Shown: positions 16,348 through 25,369, numbered from the stretch's first letter. The stretch: DNA of 64,000 nucleotides from Nannocystis sp. (GCA_016712315.1 JADJRG010000028.1:248001-312000); one strand, 5' to 3'. Notes: a model not told the origin generated them from the letters alone. Program-made: numbers and translations.

Positions 16348-18372
16348 CTAGCGATCCGTGGCGGGCCGCGGCCCGATCCGCGGCCGCGGCCGCGGCCGCG
16401 TCGGCCCCAGCCGCTCCCACGCGATCGGCACCAGCACAGGCCCGCCCCCCGGCAGCGCGACCTTCACCGCCGTTGGCCGTCGCCGGGTGAGGCGCTCGCC
16501 GAGCTCGCTCGCCGACATCGCGTCGACCTGGCCGAGGAGATCGCGGAGCGCCGTCGGGTCGTTTCGCCAGCGCAGGAGCTCGGTCGCCGGCTGAGTCCGC
16601 ACCGCCGCGGCGCGGCGCCACGGATCCTCGGCGGTGAAGAACTCGCGGTCGTAGACGAAGCCCGAGCTCGGCAAGAGAGACGCCGCCGCCACCACCACCG
16701 CATCGAGATCGCCGAGCGCCGCGAGTAGCTCGCTCGAGGCGCCGAAGCAGGTGTCGACCACCACCAGCGCGGGCGCGAAGCAGCGGATCGCCGCCGCCAC
16801 CTCGGCGGCCGGCCGGGCGAGGTAGTCGGGCGGCTCACCGTGGCCGGCGACGATCACCGCGGCGGCCCGCGACTCCCCGCACACGAACCCCTCGAGCGGG
16901 TGATACGCGCATCGCCCCTCCGGGCAGCGCGCGCGGAGCTGCGGCGCGCGCTCGGAGTAGAGGACGGCCACATCGGCCGGCGGATCCTCCGGCGGCGCCC
17001 CGTCGCCGAGCGGGCGGCCGCGGAGGTCGAAGTCTCGCGCGCCGCGCTCGCGGTCCCAGACGAGGAGCCCGTTGCGATCCATGGGGCTCCGCGCCAGCAC
17101 TCGCCCGTCGGCGCCGACGAAGGTCGCCCGCCCGGCATACGACGCGCGGATCGACGGCACGCCGAACTCGACCGAGCGGAGCACCTGGATGGCGAGGAAT
17201 TGCTGGAGCGCGCGCTCGCTGGCCAGCCACTGATCGCCAGCGAGTACCACCCAGAGCTCGCCACCCGCCGCGACGCCGTCGCCGAGGAGCTCGCGCGAGA
17301 GCCCCTCGCCGCAGATCAGCGCGACGATCGATCGCCCTGCGACCGCGAGCGGCGCCCGCAGGCTGCCCGAGCGATAGGGCGTCTGCCCCAACCCGAGGAA
17401 CCGCCGCTCCGCGACCGGGAGGAAGGCCTGCTTGGCCCGGCTTGCGAGCACGCGCCCGTCGGCCGCCACGGCGACCGCCTGATTCTGTCGCACCCCGCTC
17501 GGGAGCGAGGTCATGAGCCCGATCAGGTGCTCGGCCGGCTCCCCGGGGAGGAGCGGCGGGAGCACGACGCCGCCGCCTGGCCCCTCCGCTAGGAGCGGCC
17601 GGAGATCGAGCGCCGTCTCCGGCCAGATGAGCAGGTCGACGCCGCCCGGCAGCGTGTGCGGGAGCGCGACTATCGAGGTGGTGTGGAGCGCGGCGATCCC
17701 CTCGAGCCGCTCGGCTTTGCCGTCGGCGATCGGCGGCGCGAGGCCGAGCGCAACGAGGATCACCGCGCTCGGGATCGCCAGCCGCCAGCGCCGGCTCGCC
17801 GCCGCCTCGCCGATCGACGCCGCCGCGAAGAGGCAGGCGAGGACGAGCGGCCACCAGCCGACGAGCGCGAGCGCCCGGAGCACCGGCTCCACGGTCCACT
17901 GCGTGTTGAGCCAGTCGTCGACGCAGGCGTTGCTGGTCGCGTAGCTCAGGAGCTCGCCCCCCGCCCAGGCGAGCGGGACCCAGAAGCGGGCCGCCAGCCG
18001 CCCGTGAAAGATCCCATGGCCTGCGCCGAGGGCGACCGCGTAGGGGACCGCCAGGATCATCGCCTCGCCGAAGCGGAGCGCGACCATCCCCGCCATCGTG
18101 TAGTCGAACATCAAGAGGTTGCCGTCCCACATCCACGGGAAGGCGATCATGCAGGTGACCCCGTGAGCCGCCACGACCGCGGCCGCTGCCGCGAGCCACG
18201 AGCGCGTCCGATCGAGCGCCGCCGTGTACGCGGCGATCGCCAACCAGGCAGCGAGGGCCACCTCGGGCCACGAGAGGGCAGCGCCGAGGAGGACACTGGC
18301 GAGGGCGTAGAGGCCGGACGTCTCAAGTCGAGCGGAGAACAGGCGAGGTGGCATGGGCAGACGCGGCTCCAC
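16348..18372 (-). CDS. Apolipoprotein N-acyltransferase-like protein fused to a caspase/gingipain-like domain
   Basis: 674 residues. Residues about 15-215 are several membrane helices, as in Lnt. Residues about 225-450 form a nitrilase-type domain with the full Lnt triad: Glu252 (LLIWPETAL), Lys314 (SRAKQAFLP) and Cys354 (IVALICGEG). Lnt adds the third acyl chain to lipoproteins. Residues about 500-560 add something Lnt does not have: a hydrophobic strand ending His511-Gly512 (AAVIVAGHG), then a strand ending Asp-Thr-Cys542 (ALVVVDTCFGAS), the clan CD caspase/gingipain dyad pattern. Active-site residues of both halves are present. The role is unknown; it may acylate and then process surface proteins. 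Confidence 0.75.
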   Translation of the reverse strand: MEPRLPMPPRLFSARLETSGLYALASVLLGAALSWPEVALAAWLAIAAYTAALDRTRSWLAAAAAVVAAHGVTCMIAFPWMWDGNLLMFDYTMAGMVALRFGEAMILAVPYAVALGAGHGIFHGRLAARFWVPLAWAGGELLSYATSNACVDDWLNTQWTVEPVLRALALVGWWPLVLACLFAAASIGEAAASRRWRLAIPSAVILVALGLAPPIADGKAERLEGIAALHTTSIVALPHTLPGGVDLLIWPETALDLRPLLAEGPGGGVVLPPLLPGEPAEHLIGLMTSLPSGVRQNQAVAVAADGRVLASRAKQAFLPVAERRFLGLGQTPYRSGSLRAPLAVAGRSIVALICGEGLSRELLGDGVAAGGELWVVLAGDQWLASERALQQFLAIQVLRSVEFGVPSIRASYAGRATFVGADGRVLARSPMDRNGLLVWDRERGARDFDLRGRPLGDGAPPEDPPADVAVLYSERAPQLRARCPEGRCAYHPLEGFVCGESRAAAVIVAGHGEPPDYLARPAAEVAAAIRCFAPALVVVDTCFGASSELLAALGDLDAVVVAAASLLPSSGFVYDREFFTAEDPWRRAAAVRTQPATELLRWRNDPTALRDLLGQVDAMSASELGERLTRRRPTAVKVALPGGGPVLVPIAWERLGPTRPRPRPRIGPRPATDR

Positions 18373-18380
18373 GCACCGCG

Positions 18381-18412
18381 ATCATAGAATCATATGAGAA
18401 TCATAGAATCAT
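18381..18412. promoter_or_regulatory. Direct repeats upstream of the acyltransferase-caspase gene
   Basis: ATCATAGAATCAT occurs twice (18381-18393 and 18400-18412), 19 bases apart, starting 9 bases before the ATG at 18372. This short A/T-rich patch stands out in a GC-rich region between divergent genes and is a candidate operator or promoter element. Confidence 0.4.
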
Positions 18413-18642
18413 CGGCGGCCGAGCGGCGAATCGAAGTCTGCGCCTTTCCTCCCGGGAAATGCGCCTGGACTCAGGAGCGCCCGCCAGCGAGCGACCGCCT
18501 CTGCGCGCGCGAGCTGCACGCGATCACGCTCAAGCTAATTCGATCCCGGGCGGACCATTTCGCGACCCCTTGCAGGCGGTCCGGAGACATGACCACAATG
18601 GCCACAGACGACGGCGCGAGCGCTCGCGCGGGGGGGTTGCGG

Positions 18643-19374
18643 ATGCGGACGAAATTCTCGAAGTACACCTCGAGCCTGGCCCTCGCGGCTGTGCTGTCGG
18701 CCTGCGCAGGCGGCACAGGCGGCACGGGCGGCGGCGATCAGGCCTTGCGGGATCACCTGAAGGAGACCTGGGGGATCGCGCTCTCCCAGTTCGACAACCT
18801 CGACACCCTCGTCGGCGAGGACGGCACCCAGGTCTTCTTAGACGACGGTGTGATCACGGTCGACGGTCTCGGCGAGTACGAGGTCTCGACAGAGACGATC
18901 ATCAGCCCCGCGTCGCAGGGCGGTCAGGTGTCCTTCTTCGTCTCCAACCCCGACCTCAGCGACCAGCGCTACTTCCTCTACGACCAGGTCGAGAACTACA
19001 TCACCATCGGCGACCTGACCCGCGGCGTCGCGGTGTCGAAGAACCCCGACGGCACCTACGACGTCTGGGCCTTCGACGGCGACGCGATGGACAGCTTCTC
19101 GACGGTGCCCAACGGCTTCGAGGCCCTGAAGCTGGTCGAGCAGTACAACGAATTCAAGACGCTCCCGCCGTACCTGCTCTTGACGGCCTTCGCCGCCGCT
19201 CACAACGCGACCCCCGAGGCCCGCATTCCCCTTTGTAATATCAACAACTCCTGCCCCAAGGGGCAGTTGGCCGCGCAGCCGCCCGTATGCGAGCTATTCA
19301 AGGAGTTCTGCGACTGCGCTGCGTGCCTCGTGCTCGACCGCCAGGGCGCCTGTGATCTCTGCCCGGATCTCTGA
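18643..19374 (+). CDS. Lipoprotein with Cys-rich C-terminus, unknown function
   Basis: 243 residues from the ATG at 18643, chosen because it gives a short basic head (MRTKFSKYTSS) and a lipobox (AAVLSAC) just before a GGTGGTGGG linker; the longer open frame from 18394 adds no conserved sequence. The middle resembles secreted beta-rich protein. The last 45 residues hold eight cysteines (LCNINNSC to ACDLCPDL), suggesting disulphide bonds outside the cytoplasm. The next lipoprotein gene starts 23 bases inside its 3' end, so the two are probably co-transcribed. No family was recognised. Confidence 0.7.
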   Translation: MRTKFSKYTSSLALAAVLSACAGGTGGTGGGDQALRDHLKETWGIALSQFDNLDTLVGEDGTQVFLDDGVITVDGLGEYEVSTETIISPASQGGQVSFFVSNPDLSDQRYFLYDQVENYITIGDLTRGVAVSKNPDGTYDVWAFDGDAMDSFSTVPNGFEALKLVEQYNEFKTLPPYLLLTAFAAAHNATPEARIPLCNINNSCPKGQLAAQPPVCELFKEFCDCAACLVLDRQGACDLCPDL

Positions 19375-20182
19375 CCACGCGCTTCGATCGCGTCGCCCGC
19401 GGGCGCTCGTGCTGGCGCTCCTGCTCGCCGGCTGCGCTCGCGAGCCGGCGGGCCCCGAGGTCTTCGGCCTCCACGCGGTGTGGTTCGAGGGGTCCGGCGA
19501 CGAAGATCGCGAGGCGATCGATCGCTTCCTCGCCTGCCTGATCGAGGGCTCGACGCTGAACCATTATTGGCAGGGCGAGGCGCGGGTCGAGCTGCGCGGC
19601 TCGTTCACCCTGCCGCCGCCGGGCGCGCCGCTCGACTGGGACGCGCTCGCGCCCGCGTGGATCGAGCCGCAGATCGGCGCGGCCCTGCCGACGCCGCGGG
19701 CGGACGAGACACCGCTCTACCTGGTCTTCGGCGGCCACCCCGACGTGTGGGTCGGCGCCTGCGGGCGCAATTCGGTGGCGACGATCGTCGGGCGCCGCGC
19801 CGGCGTCGGCGTCGTCCGCACCAACCCGCTCTGCTGGCCCACCGGCGATCGCCTGCGCACCGAGACCCAGATCGCCGCCCACGAGATCGTCGAGACCGTC
19901 GATCGCGCCCTCGGCCACGGCACCTGCGCGGGCGGCGGGACCTGCCGCGGCCGCTCGATCTGCGAGGGCTACTGCGACACCTTCATCGGCCTTGAGTGCC
20001 CGGGCGCGCCGACCGGCTCCTTCGTCGGCTGTGAGGATCGAAGGGTCGACGGCTGGGTGATCCAGCGCTTCGGCTACGAGGGCCGCGACCCCGACCGCTG
20101 CGACGCCTGCATCGAGTGCGACTTCACGCCGGAGGTCTGCCCGGCCGATCGCCCCGAGTGCGGCCAGGAGCAGGGCTCATGA
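19352..20182 (+). CDS. Lipoprotein with HExxE-type putative metalloprotease motif
   Basis: 276 residues, GTG start at 19352 overlapping the preceding gene. The signal peptide ends LALLLAGC (lipobox). The central part has TQIAAHEIVETVDRALGHG, in the style of HE-x-x-E(A/T)-TD proteins where an HExxH-like zinc site is degenerate; whether it is catalytic is uncertain. The C-terminus is Cys-rich (12 or more Cys in the last 75 residues). Paired with the preceding Cys-rich lipoprotein, it probably makes a small surface complex. An inactive or structural role is equally possible. Confidence 0.65.
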   Translation: MISARISDHALRSRRPRALVLALLLAGCAREPAGPEVFGLHAVWFEGSGDEDREAIDRFLACLIEGSTLNHYWQGEARVELRGSFTLPPPGAPLDWDALAPAWIEPQIGAALPTPRADETPLYLVFGGHPDVWVGACGRNSVATIVGRRAGVGVVRTNPLCWPTGDRLRTETQIAAHEIVETVDRALGHGTCAGGGTCRGRSICEGYCDTFIGLECPGAPTGSFVGCEDRRVDGWVIQRFGYEGRDPDRCDACIECDFTPEVCPADRPECGQEQGS

Positions 20183-20264
20183 GCGAGGGCGCGGTCGTCA
20201 CCGGGCGACGCCCGTCCATCGCCGCCCCCTCGGCGCGACGCCCACTTGCGGTACAAGGGGGAGC

Positions 20265-21008
20265 GTGAGCCGACTCGCCTCACTCCGCCGCGTCGCCCGG
20301 GCCGCCGGCGCCCTCGCCTGGACAGCCGCCGAGTTTGTCGCCCTCGAGGCGAAGCTGCTCGCGCAGACGGGCGATGTCGACGCGGAGGCCGAGCGAGAGC
20401 TCCAGCGCTGGTGTCGCGGGCTCCTCCGCCTCGGCGGCATTGAGCTCCGGATCGACGGCGCGTGCGAGCCCGCCCGCCGCGGCCGCCTCGTGATCGCCAA
20501 CCACCGCAGCGCCTACGACATCGTGATCCTCTACGCCCTCTTCGGCGGCTCGATGCTCAGCCGGGCCGAGGTCGCCGGGTGGCCGATCTTCGGCCACGCC
20601 GCCCGCCGCAGCCAGACGATCTTCGTCGATCGGTCCTCGCCCCAGAGCGGGTTTCGGGCGATCCGATCGATCCGAGAGGCGCTCCAGCGCGGACGCACCG
20701 TCACCGTCTTCCCGGAGGGGACGACCTTCGCCGGCGACGACCTCCGCCCCTTCGCCGCCGGCGCCTTCGCGGCCGCCCGCGGCCTCGACGTCGACGTGGT
20801 CCCCGTCGGCCTCGCCTACCCAGCCGGCACCGAGTACGTCGAGGACTCGATCCTCGATCACATCACCAACCTCACCGGCCGCCGTCGCGTCCCCGTCGGC
20901 GTGGCCATCGGCGCGGCGCGTCGGCCTGAGGGGAAGCCCGACCGACTCCTCCGCGAGTGCGAGGCCGAAGTGACCTCGCTGATCGCGCGGGCGCGCGCGC
21001 GGCTCTGA
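20265..21008 (+). CDS. 1-acyl-sn-glycerol-3-phosphate acyltransferase (PlsC family)
   Basis: 247 residues. The acyltransferase motif NHRSAYD gives the catalytic His80 and Asp85, and FPEGTTF is the downstream substrate-binding motif. FVDRSSPQSGFRAIRSI lies between them, as in PlsC enzymes that acylate lysophosphatidic acid at the inner membrane. The GTG start at 20265 has a GGGGGA ribosome site 3-9 bases upstream. It sits between a lipoprotein pair and the ERG2-like gene, so a lipid-related neighbourhood is possible but not shown. Confidence 0.88.
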   Translation: MSRLASLRRVARAAGALAWTAAEFVALEAKLLAQTGDVDAEAERELQRWCRGLLRLGGIELRIDGACEPARRGRLVIANHRSAYDIVILYALFGGSMLSRAEVAGWPIFGHAARRSQTIFVDRSSPQSGFRAIRSIREALQRGRTVTVFPEGTTFAGDDLRPFAAGAFAAARGLDVDVVPVGLAYPAGTEYVEDSILDHITNLTGRRRVPVGVAIGAARRPEGKPDRLLRECEAEVTSLIARARARL

Positions 21009-21307
21009 TCCCGCGCGCCGGGTATCGGCCACGGACCTGCCGCGAACGACACATCCAGCGCGACGATGTCGGCTGCCGATCCGCTCCGGCGAGGAGCTGC
21101 TCTGGGACGACGCCGCCGCCCTCGACCAGCCCGGCTGGGGAGCAGGTGAGCGCGAGGGCGGGCGACATTTCGCGAGACTACTGGCGAGGGCGGCGCGCTG
21201 CTAGAGGTCGAGATGAGCGCGCGAGCGCGAGCGCGAGCGCCCGTAATTCGGCGGTCGAGGGCCCGGGCGCTGCGTCGTCGCCCCAGCGGTGCCGTATAGT
21301 CTGCGGG

Positions 21308-21874
21308 ATGACGCGCCTCTTCGAGCTGGAGCGACTACATAACATCTGTCGCGGGGTCGTAGGTTCACCGATGGAGGCGCTGCCCGAGGCGCTCGCGGCG
21401 GCGCTGAGCGCGGCCTATCCGGGTCATATTAACGAGGAGCGGCCGCTGCGCTGGATCTGGAGCTTGGTCGGCGGTATGACCGGGGCGATGACGGTGCTGC
21501 ACGGGTCGCTGACGGAGTACTTGGTGCTCTTCGGCACGCCGCTGGGCAGCGAGGGCTTTAGCGGGCGCTACCCGCTGGACGTGCACGACTTTGTGCTGGC
21601 GGGCGAGATGACGATCTACCGCGAGGAGGACCCGACGCGGGTGATCCGTTGGGTGGCGGGCGACTACGCGCTGCTGGAGCAGGGGCGCGCGCAGGGGGTG
21701 AAGCTCGATCCAGGGACGTGGCTGCTCGAGTACGCGCACGGGCCCGTGGCGCGCTGCCTGCCGATGGCGCTGAGCGACACGGTGTTCTCCGCGCTCGACG
21801 GCACGACGATCGCGGAGACATTCAAGTCGTACGCCCGTTCGACGCTGCGAGAGCTGCTGGCGGGCAAGATCTGA
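21308..21874 (+). CDS. ERG2 / sigma-1-receptor-like protein (putative sterol C8 isomerase)
   Basis: 188 residues from the ATG at 21308. The region 45-185 follows the ERG2/sigma-1 pattern closely: SLVGGMTGAMTVLHGSLTEY, LVLFGTPLGSEGFSGRYP, HDFVLAGE, TWLLEYAHG and LPMALSDTVFSALD. The two acidic residues that bind ligand in sigma-1 and act in ERG2 correspond to Asp94 and Glu141. ERG2 shifts the sterol C8 double bond. This copy lacks an N-terminal membrane helix. About 300 bases upstream (21009-21307) contain no gene. Some Nannocystales make sterols, which would fit, but no other sterol gene is in view. Confidence 0.82.
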   Translation: MTRLFELERLHNICRGVVGSPMEALPEALAAALSAAYPGHINEERPLRWIWSLVGGMTGAMTVLHGSLTEYLVLFGTPLGSEGFSGRYPLDVHDFVLAGEMTIYREEDPTRVIRWVAGDYALLEQGRAQGVKLDPGTWLLEYAHGPVARCLPMALSDTVFSALDGTTIAETFKSYARSTLRELLAGKI

Positions 21875-21904
21875 GCGGCGCGCTCGCCGTCATGGGGCCC
21901 GTTC

Positions 21905-22120
21905 ATCGCCAGATCTGGCGCATGTGCTCGTGGTGCGCGGCGGCGCGGGCGGGTTGGCTGCGACAGGCGATATGTCCGTCGGGGCGGAGCAGGTAGAGGC
22001 ACTCGGAGGCGGCGCCGCAGCGGCGGTGGCAGATCGCCGCGCGTTGGAGCTCGTGCGCGAGGGTGAGCCCGCAGGGCCAGCTCCGATGATCAAGACGTCG
22101 GCTCCGGGGGCGATCATGGG
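21905..22120 (-). pseudogene. Internally deleted FAD-dependent monooxygenase remnant
   Basis: Reading leftward from 22120 the sequence gives DVLIIGAGPAG, the FAD-binding GxGxxG start of a flavin monooxygenase. After a frame change it continues with LTLAHELQRAAICHRR and then LLRPDGHIACRS near a stop at about 21903, which resembles the last segment of the same family (VRPDGYVAWR). The 300 or more residues that should lie between are missing. It is a collapsed gene and codes for nothing complete. Confidence 0.65.
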
Positions 22121-22184
22121 GCGACGATCGCGTCATTCGGCGGCCCTTGGGCCTTCCTGTAAGGTAGCTGCGGAGGTGTCGGGT

Positions 22185-23930
22185 ATGGCGGGACGTAAGG
22201 GGTCGATCTCTTCTTTGTGGGGCGTGGCGGCGGCGGCGATCGTCGGGCTCTCGGGCTGTAGCGGCGGCGGCGGCGGCGGCGACAGCGAGACCGACGCGAC
22301 CACCAGCGGGTCGACGACGATGATGGTCCAAGAGACAGGGACGAGCGGGACGACGGAGGCGCCGATGATCACCGAGAGCGGGGGCACGGCGAGCGCCGGA
22401 GAGTCGACCTCGTCGACGACGACCCAGCCGAATACGACGTCCTCGCCAGACGAGGATCCAGAGTGCGGCGACGGCGCCGTGGATCTCGGCGAGGAGTGCG
22501 ACGACGGGGCCGAAAACGGGCCAGGAAAGGCGTGTAAGGCGGACTGTACGGCGAATTTCTGCGGTGACGACGACAAAGGTCCGGGAGAGGAGTGCGACCT
22601 CGGCGTGGAGAATCAAGACGACGGGCTGTGTAAGAGCGATTGCACGCTTGCGAGCTGCGGGGACGGGGTGGTCCAGCCAGGTGAGGGCTGCGACGACGGC
22701 AACGAGGTAGATGACGACGATTGCTCCAATTCATGCAAGCTGACGAGCTGCGGGGACGGGGCGGTGCAGCCGCCAGAGCTCTGCGACGACGCCAACGCCG
22801 ACAACAGCGACGGGTGCACGGACTTCTGCCTGCTCCCCGCCTGCGGGGACGGGTACGTGCAGCCTACGGCGGGAGAGGAGTGCGATGACGGGCTCTCGAA
22901 TGACAATAACGCGGACTGCACGGCGTTGTGCATCAACGCGGTGTGCGGGGACGGGCTCTTGCATACCGAGGGCAAGGGCAGCGAAGAGTGCGACGACGGC
23001 AACAGCGCGGAGGACGACGCCTGCTCCAACCAGTGCGTGGCAGCGACCTGCGCGGACCAGCTCAAGAATAACGGGGAGAGCGACGTTGACTGCGGGGGAT
23101 CCTGCGAGGCGTGCGCGCTCGGGCAGTCGTGCGGGCTCGACTCGGAGTGCGCGTCGAAGATCTGCGAGCAGGGGGGCTGCATCTTGCCGCGGAGCTGCGC
23201 GCACCTGCTGGATAAGGACGAGACGTCGCCGTCGGGCAGCTATGTGATCGATCCGGACGGCGCAGCGCCCGCGGCGCCCTTTGAGGTGTATTGCGATATG
23301 GTGACGGCCGGCGGCGGTTGGACGATGATCGGCAACCTGCACAGCAACCGGATCCCGGGGTCGATCTTCCGCGGGCAGCGCTTCTTCACGGCGGCCTGGC
23401 AGCAGCAGCTCGGGGGGCATGCGGTGACGACGAACGACCAGCTCTCGCTGTCTCAGGACGTGTTCGGCATGCTCGACGCGAAGGACTTGATCAGCGCGGC
23501 GGGAGAGCTGCGCTACTCATGTAATGACCAGAGCCGGAGCCTGAGCGGGGACGCGTACTGGACGCCGACGGCGGGGGAGTGGACGGAGCTGCTGACGTCG
23601 CTGATCTATAGCCCGAACTCGAAGACGGCGGAATTCTCGGCGAACGGCGGCGCGTTCGCGCCGGGTTCGGTGTATCCGACGGCGGCGAACCTGCATACGT
23701 ACGGGTGCTGGCATATTTGCGGGAGCTGCGGGCCGGCGCAGCAGCAGCAGTCGTTCCAGGTGGGGATCTGCGGCACGCCGCCGAGCCAGGGCGACAACAG
23801 CCTGGCTAACCTGCGGCAGATCGCGATCGGCTACCACGACGGCTACCAGCAGCTCCGCCTAGAGTGTACGGCCGATACTCCGAACAATACGCCGATCCTG
23901 AACGGTACCTGGCAGGCGTGGGTGCGCTGA
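22185..23930 (+). CDS. Lipoprotein with DUF4215 Cys-rich repeats and fibrinogen-like C-terminal domain
   Basis: 581 residues from the ATG at 22185 (GGAGGTG ribosome site 8 bases upstream), with lipobox GLSGC and a GGGGGG linker. A Thr/Ser linker leads into at least six Cys-rich repeats of the form CGDGxxxxxEECDDGN (residues about 90-290), typical of myxobacterial surface proteins. From about residue 330 a fibrinogen/collagen-like domain follows (SCAHLLDKDETSPSGSYVIDPDG, then PFEVYCDMVTAGGGWTMIG). Likely an adhesin or recognition protein on the outer surface. Confidence 0.85.
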   Translation: MAGRKGSISSLWGVAAAAIVGLSGCSGGGGGGDSETDATTSGSTTMMVQETGTSGTTEAPMITESGGTASAGESTSSTTTQPNTTSSPDEDPECGDGAVDLGEECDDGAENGPGKACKADCTANFCGDDDKGPGEECDLGVENQDDGLCKSDCTLASCGDGVVQPGEGCDDGNEVDDDDCSNSCKLTSCGDGAVQPPELCDDANADNSDGCTDFCLLPACGDGYVQPTAGEECDDGLSNDNNADCTALCINAVCGDGLLHTEGKGSEECDDGNSAEDDACSNQCVAATCADQLKNNGESDVDCGGSCEACALGQSCGLDSECASKICEQGGCILPRSCAHLLDKDETSPSGSYVIDPDGAAPAAPFEVYCDMVTAGGGWTMIGNLHSNRIPGSIFRGQRFFTAAWQQQLGGHAVTTNDQLSLSQDVFGMLDAKDLISAAGELRYSCNDQSRSLSGDAYWTPTAGEWTELLTSLIYSPNSKTAEFSANGGAFAPGSVYPTAANLHTYGCWHICGSCGPAQQQQSFQVGICGTPPSQGDNSLANLRQIAIGYHDGYQQLRLECTADTPNNTPILNGTWQAWVR

Positions 23931-24055
23931 GCGCGGGCATGGGAGGGTGAGCGCGAGCGCTCGCGACAACTCCAACTCGATGGACGCCGACGCGCCCAGA
24001 AGCGCCGTCCATGCGCTAATTTTCGGACATCGACCGAAAGCGGGAGAATCGGCCC

Positions 24056-25150
24056 ATGAGCAACCTCGGCCGCCTGCACCTCGTCCTCGCCCTCCTCGTC
24101 GCCGTCGCCTGTAGCGGCGACTCGGGCGGCACCACCGCCACCCTCTCGGGCGGCGCGACGACCACCGCCACCGCCACCACCGCCACCACGAGCGCCTCCG
24201 GGACCACCGCCACCTCGGCCGAGAGCGAGAGCTCGACCTCCGTCGCCTCGACCGGCGCCACCGCCTCCACCACCGTCGACGACACCGGCGGCCTCAAGCT
24301 CGACGTCGGCGCCCTCAAGGACCTCGGCGGTGGCGGCACCGACGAGGGCTGCAAGAAGATCGACTTCCTCTTCGTGATCGACAACTCCAACTCGATGGCC
24401 AACGAGCAGCAGCTCCTCGTCGACGCCTTCCCCGACTTCATCGCGGCGATCGAGGACGGCCTGCCAGTGGCCACCGACTATCACATCGGCGTGACGAAGA
24501 CCGACATCTTCGGCTTCGACGAAGACCCGACGCCCGACCCCCAGAACCCCTGCCCCTACGTCCTCGGCGGTCTGCTCGCCACCGCCACCCCGGCCGCCGC
24601 CAAGACCGGCACCGGCGCCTCTTGCAACTTCGCCTCGGGCGAGCAGTACATGACCGGCGGCCCCGCGCTCGCCGCCGAGTTCGCCTGCGCCGCCGCCGTC
24701 GGCACCAAGGGCAACACCGGCGAGTACCAGGCCGGCGCCACCCTCGCCGCCCTCTCGGACGCGCTCGCCCAGCCCGGCGCCTGCAACGAGGGCTTCCTCC
24801 GCGACGACGCCCTCCTCATCGTCACCCTGATCACCGACGAGGACGACGACTGGAGCGACCCTGACAACGCCCAGGCGTGGTTCGACGGCGTCGTCGCCGC
24901 CAAGGACGGCGTCGAGACCAACATCGTCTTTCTCTTGATCTCCGGCGGCGAGCCCAAGTGGCCGGGCTGCGGCCCGCTCGACTTCAACACCAACACTGGC
25001 GCGGACGCGAGCACCAAGCTCACCGAGTGGGCGACCAAATTCACCAACCACCAGCTCGGCAGCGTCTGCGAGGCCGGCTACGCCGGCGACCTCTCCGCCG
25101 CGCTCGCCATCATCGCTACCGCCTGTGAGGAGTTCACCCCGCCCAGCTGA
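24056..25150 (+). CDS. VWA-domain lipoprotein
   Basis: 364 residues, lipobox LVAVAC. A Thr/Ala/Ser-rich linker (residues 21-80) precedes a von Willebrand A domain beginning KKIDFLFVIDNSNSM, with the metal-ion site D-x-S-x-S intact at Asp109, Ser111 and Ser113. DALLIVTLITDEDDDW supplies the later MIDAS acidic residues. Typically a metal-dependent adhesion or protein-binding module on the cell surface. A related gene with a degenerate MIDAS lies at 41686. A 20-base copy of the MIDAS-coding DNA occurs upstream at 23964-23983. Confidence 0.85.
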   Translation: MSNLGRLHLVLALLVAVACSGDSGGTTATLSGGATTTATATTATTSASGTTATSAESESSTSVASTGATASTTVDDTGGLKLDVGALKDLGGGGTDEGCKKIDFLFVIDNSNSMANEQQLLVDAFPDFIAAIEDGLPVATDYHIGVTKTDIFGFDEDPTPDPQNPCPYVLGGLLATATPAAAKTGTGASCNFASGEQYMTGGPALAAEFACAAAVGTKGNTGEYQAGATLAALSDALAQPGACNEGFLRDDALLIVTLITDEDDDWSDPDNAQAWFDGVVAAKDGVETNIVFLLISGGEPKWPGCGPLDFNTNTGADASTKLTEWATKFTNHQLGSVCEAGYAGDLSAALAIIATACEEFTPPS

Positions 25151-25206
25151 TCCTCGCCAGGCCGCCCAGCTATCCCGGCGTCGCAGGGATCTGCCTCGCG
25201 GCCGAC

Positions 25207-25300
25207 GAGGAGCAGGAGGGTGCCGGCAAGACCCGCATCGCGCTCGAGTACGCCTACACCCGCGCCGCCCACTCATCGACCGCCGCGCGCTGGATGCTCT
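25207..25300 (+). pseudogene. Remnant of a P-loop (NB-ARC/TPR type) NTPase
   Basis: One + frame in the gap between the VWA gene and the next gene reads EGAGKTRIALEYAYTRAA and then RWML, a Walker A and following helix as in NB-ARC/AAA signalling ATPases (GxGGVGKTxLAxEYA). No start codon, Walker B or further domain follows before unrelated sequence, so it is a short leftover. Confidence 0.5.
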
Positions 25301-25369
25301 ATCGTCCCGAGCATCGTACGAGCACATCTTCGCGACGCTCGACGGCGCGAGCACGATCGAGGACTCACG

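Noticed and set aside
23952..23965. 14-base palindrome CGCGAGCGCTCGCG as operator
   Set aside because: Such palindromes are frequent by chance in this base composition; mentioned only in connection with the adjacent duplicated 20 bases.
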